From positions 1 to 7,089 of the forward strand of contig JAOQAL010000352.1 of assembly GCA_025963615.1 (NCBI GenBank): DNA of 7,089 nucleotides, given 5' to 3'. This DNA is from Chitinophagaceae bacterium. Lineage in GTDB: Bacteria; Bacteroidota; Bacteroidia; Chitinophagales; Chitinophagaceae. The notes under the pieces were generated by a model. It saw only the letters and a program-made list of their open reading frames with translations, was not told the origin of the DNA and made no database searches. The translations under genes were made by a program, and so were the position numbers. This document shows, piece by piece, positions 6,225 through 7,089 of the stretch. Position 1 is the stretch's first letter. Each line of letters begins with the position of its first letter.

Positions 6225-6278
6225 CTAAACGAAATAAAATAGCCATATTAGATATAATAATAGTCTTAATAGGTCAAT

Positions 6279-7089
6279 ATGAATCCTGTATTAAAAAAAG
6301 CAGACAGCGCCTCAGAAGATTACAAAAAGATGCTGGCCGGCCGCTCTGAAAATGGCGTTACATTAATCCCTGCGCATTTGGGTACCGGCTATATTAAAGG
6401 CTTTGTTATAGAAGGTAAACTAAGATTGCTGGTCAGGCAATATGAATTGAAAGAAGATCTGCTGCTGGACCGGGGTATCGGAACGGAAGAGAAAAATTAT
6501 GTGATGTTCTCTTTCCAAAACCTCTATCAGTCTAAAGACGAAATAAAGGCCCGGCTGATGCGACCCTCTTCCGGCAGCAGTCTGCTGCCCTCTGTCCAGG
6601 TAGCGACCAGCGGGTTTGATCAGGAGATCCTACCTGGACGTAAAAAGATCAATTCGATCATCATCACCGTTCATACTGATTACCTGAAAGATCTGCTGAG
6701 CCCCGCGAGCGAAAATAAGTTGCTCAATATGATCACCTCCAGTGACAGGGACTTTTTATTCGAAGAAATTATTTCCCCCCAGATCCAGGATGTAGCCGCG
6801 GAGATTGTCATGTCTGAGCCGCCGGTAGCTTTACAAAACCTCTTCTACCAGGTTAAAGCTGAAGAACTGATCTACCTATTGTTTGCCGGGTTATTAAAGC
6901 GGGAAAACACCACCTTACAGAACTTAAATGCCGCGGATGTTAAAAAAGTATTCGAGGTCAAGGATAAAGTACTTGCGACTATCGCTAGCCCTCCGAAGCT
7001 TTCCGAGTTGGTCAGTCTGTCCGGCATGAGCGAATCCAAATTAAAGCGTCTCTTCAAACAGATCTTTGGCATCAGCATCTACAACTACT
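6279..7089 (+). CDS. AraC-family transcriptional regulator, 3'-partial
   Basis: The frame opens at ATG 6279-6281, the first Met after an in-frame TAG (6270-6272), and stays open to the window end, giving 270 complete codons without a stop. The first ~230 residues form the sensing part (MNPVLKKADSASEDYKKMLA, later IKGFVIEGKLRLLVRQYELK) without a motif I can name. The C-terminal end enters an AraC-type HTH: VKDKVLATIASPPKLSELVS, then MSESKLKRLFKQIFGISIYN. This covers the first helix-turn-helix; the second, and the end of the protein, lie beyond 7089. The N-terminal layout and the LKRLFKQIFG.SIYNY motif are common in Bacteroidota AraC regulators. It is divergent to the SDR/AraC genes and may control them, but no binding site is proven. 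About 50-60 residues are expected to be missing. Confidence 0.88.
   Translation, partial: MNPVLKKADSASEDYKKMLAGRSENGVTLIPAHLGTGYIKGFVIEGKLRLLVRQYELKEDLLLDRGIGTEEKNYVMFSFQNLYQSKDEIKARLMRPSSGSSLLPSVQVATSGFDQEILPGRKKINSIIITVHTDYLKDLLSPASENKLLNMITSSDRDFLFEEIISPQIQDVAAEIVMSEPPVALQNLFYQVKAEELIYLLFAGLLKRENTTLQNLNAADVKKVFEVKDKVLATIASPPKLSELVSLSGMSESKLKRLFKQIFGISIYNY

Noticed and set aside
6872..7078. 68-codon minus-strand frame inside the partial AraC gene
   Set aside because: It is antisense to a frame encoding an AraC HTH motif, with no features of its own.

Overview
The window looks like chromosomal DNA of a Bacteroidota bacterium, probably Sphingobacteriaceae-like (Pedobacter/Mucilaginibacter type). 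This rests on a DUF5916 outer-membrane-type protein, a promoter resembling the TTTG / TAnnTTTG Bacteroidota consensus, the lack of Shine-Dalgarno sequences, AT-rich intergenic DNA and several AraC-family regulators beside short-chain dehydrogenases. The assignment is inference from sequence style, not a database match. I saw no rRNA, tRNA, CRISPR array, transposase or phage gene.

Layout. (1) Positions 2-2011, plus strand: the 3' part of a DUF5916 protein with the end of a CBM9-like N-terminal domain; its start lies before the window. (2) Positions 2012-2195: a 184-bp intergenic region with a Bacteroidota-type promoter and three copies of an ACCAWWTGGK box (ACCATTTGGT, ACCAAATGGT, ACCATTTGGG) spaced 52 and 31 bp apart, close to whole helical turns. 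(3) Positions 2196-3742, plus strand: a compact three-gene unit encoding a four-helix membrane protein, a monohaem cytochrome c lipoprotein and an NmrA-like NAD(P)-binding protein, followed by an AT-only hairpin that may be a terminator. (4) Positions 3743-4200: no intact gene. It holds a degraded AraC-family C-terminus on the minus strand and a 35-bp perfect palindrome with 17-bp arms. (5) Positions 4201-6187, minus strand: an AraC-family regulator, a classical SDR oxidoreductase upstream of it, and a doubtful 62-codon ORF further upstream. (6) Positions 6279-7089, plus strand: a divergent second intact AraC-family regulator, cut by the window end inside its DNA-binding domain.

How the genes may work together (inference). 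The three-gene unit joins a membrane protein, a periplasm-facing haem lipoprotein and a cytoplasmic NAD(P)-binding protein, so a small redox or stress function is plausible. The boxes in its promoter suggest local repression by an unidentified dimeric regulator. The SDR plus AraC pair on the minus strand resembles common inducible oxidoreductase/regulator modules. Three AraC-type sequences (one whole, one partial at the window edge, one broken) within about 3.3 kb suggest regulator turnover at this locus. I do not see a clear new defence or mobile system. The promoter boxes, the palindrome and the AraC remnant are the parts most worth checking.
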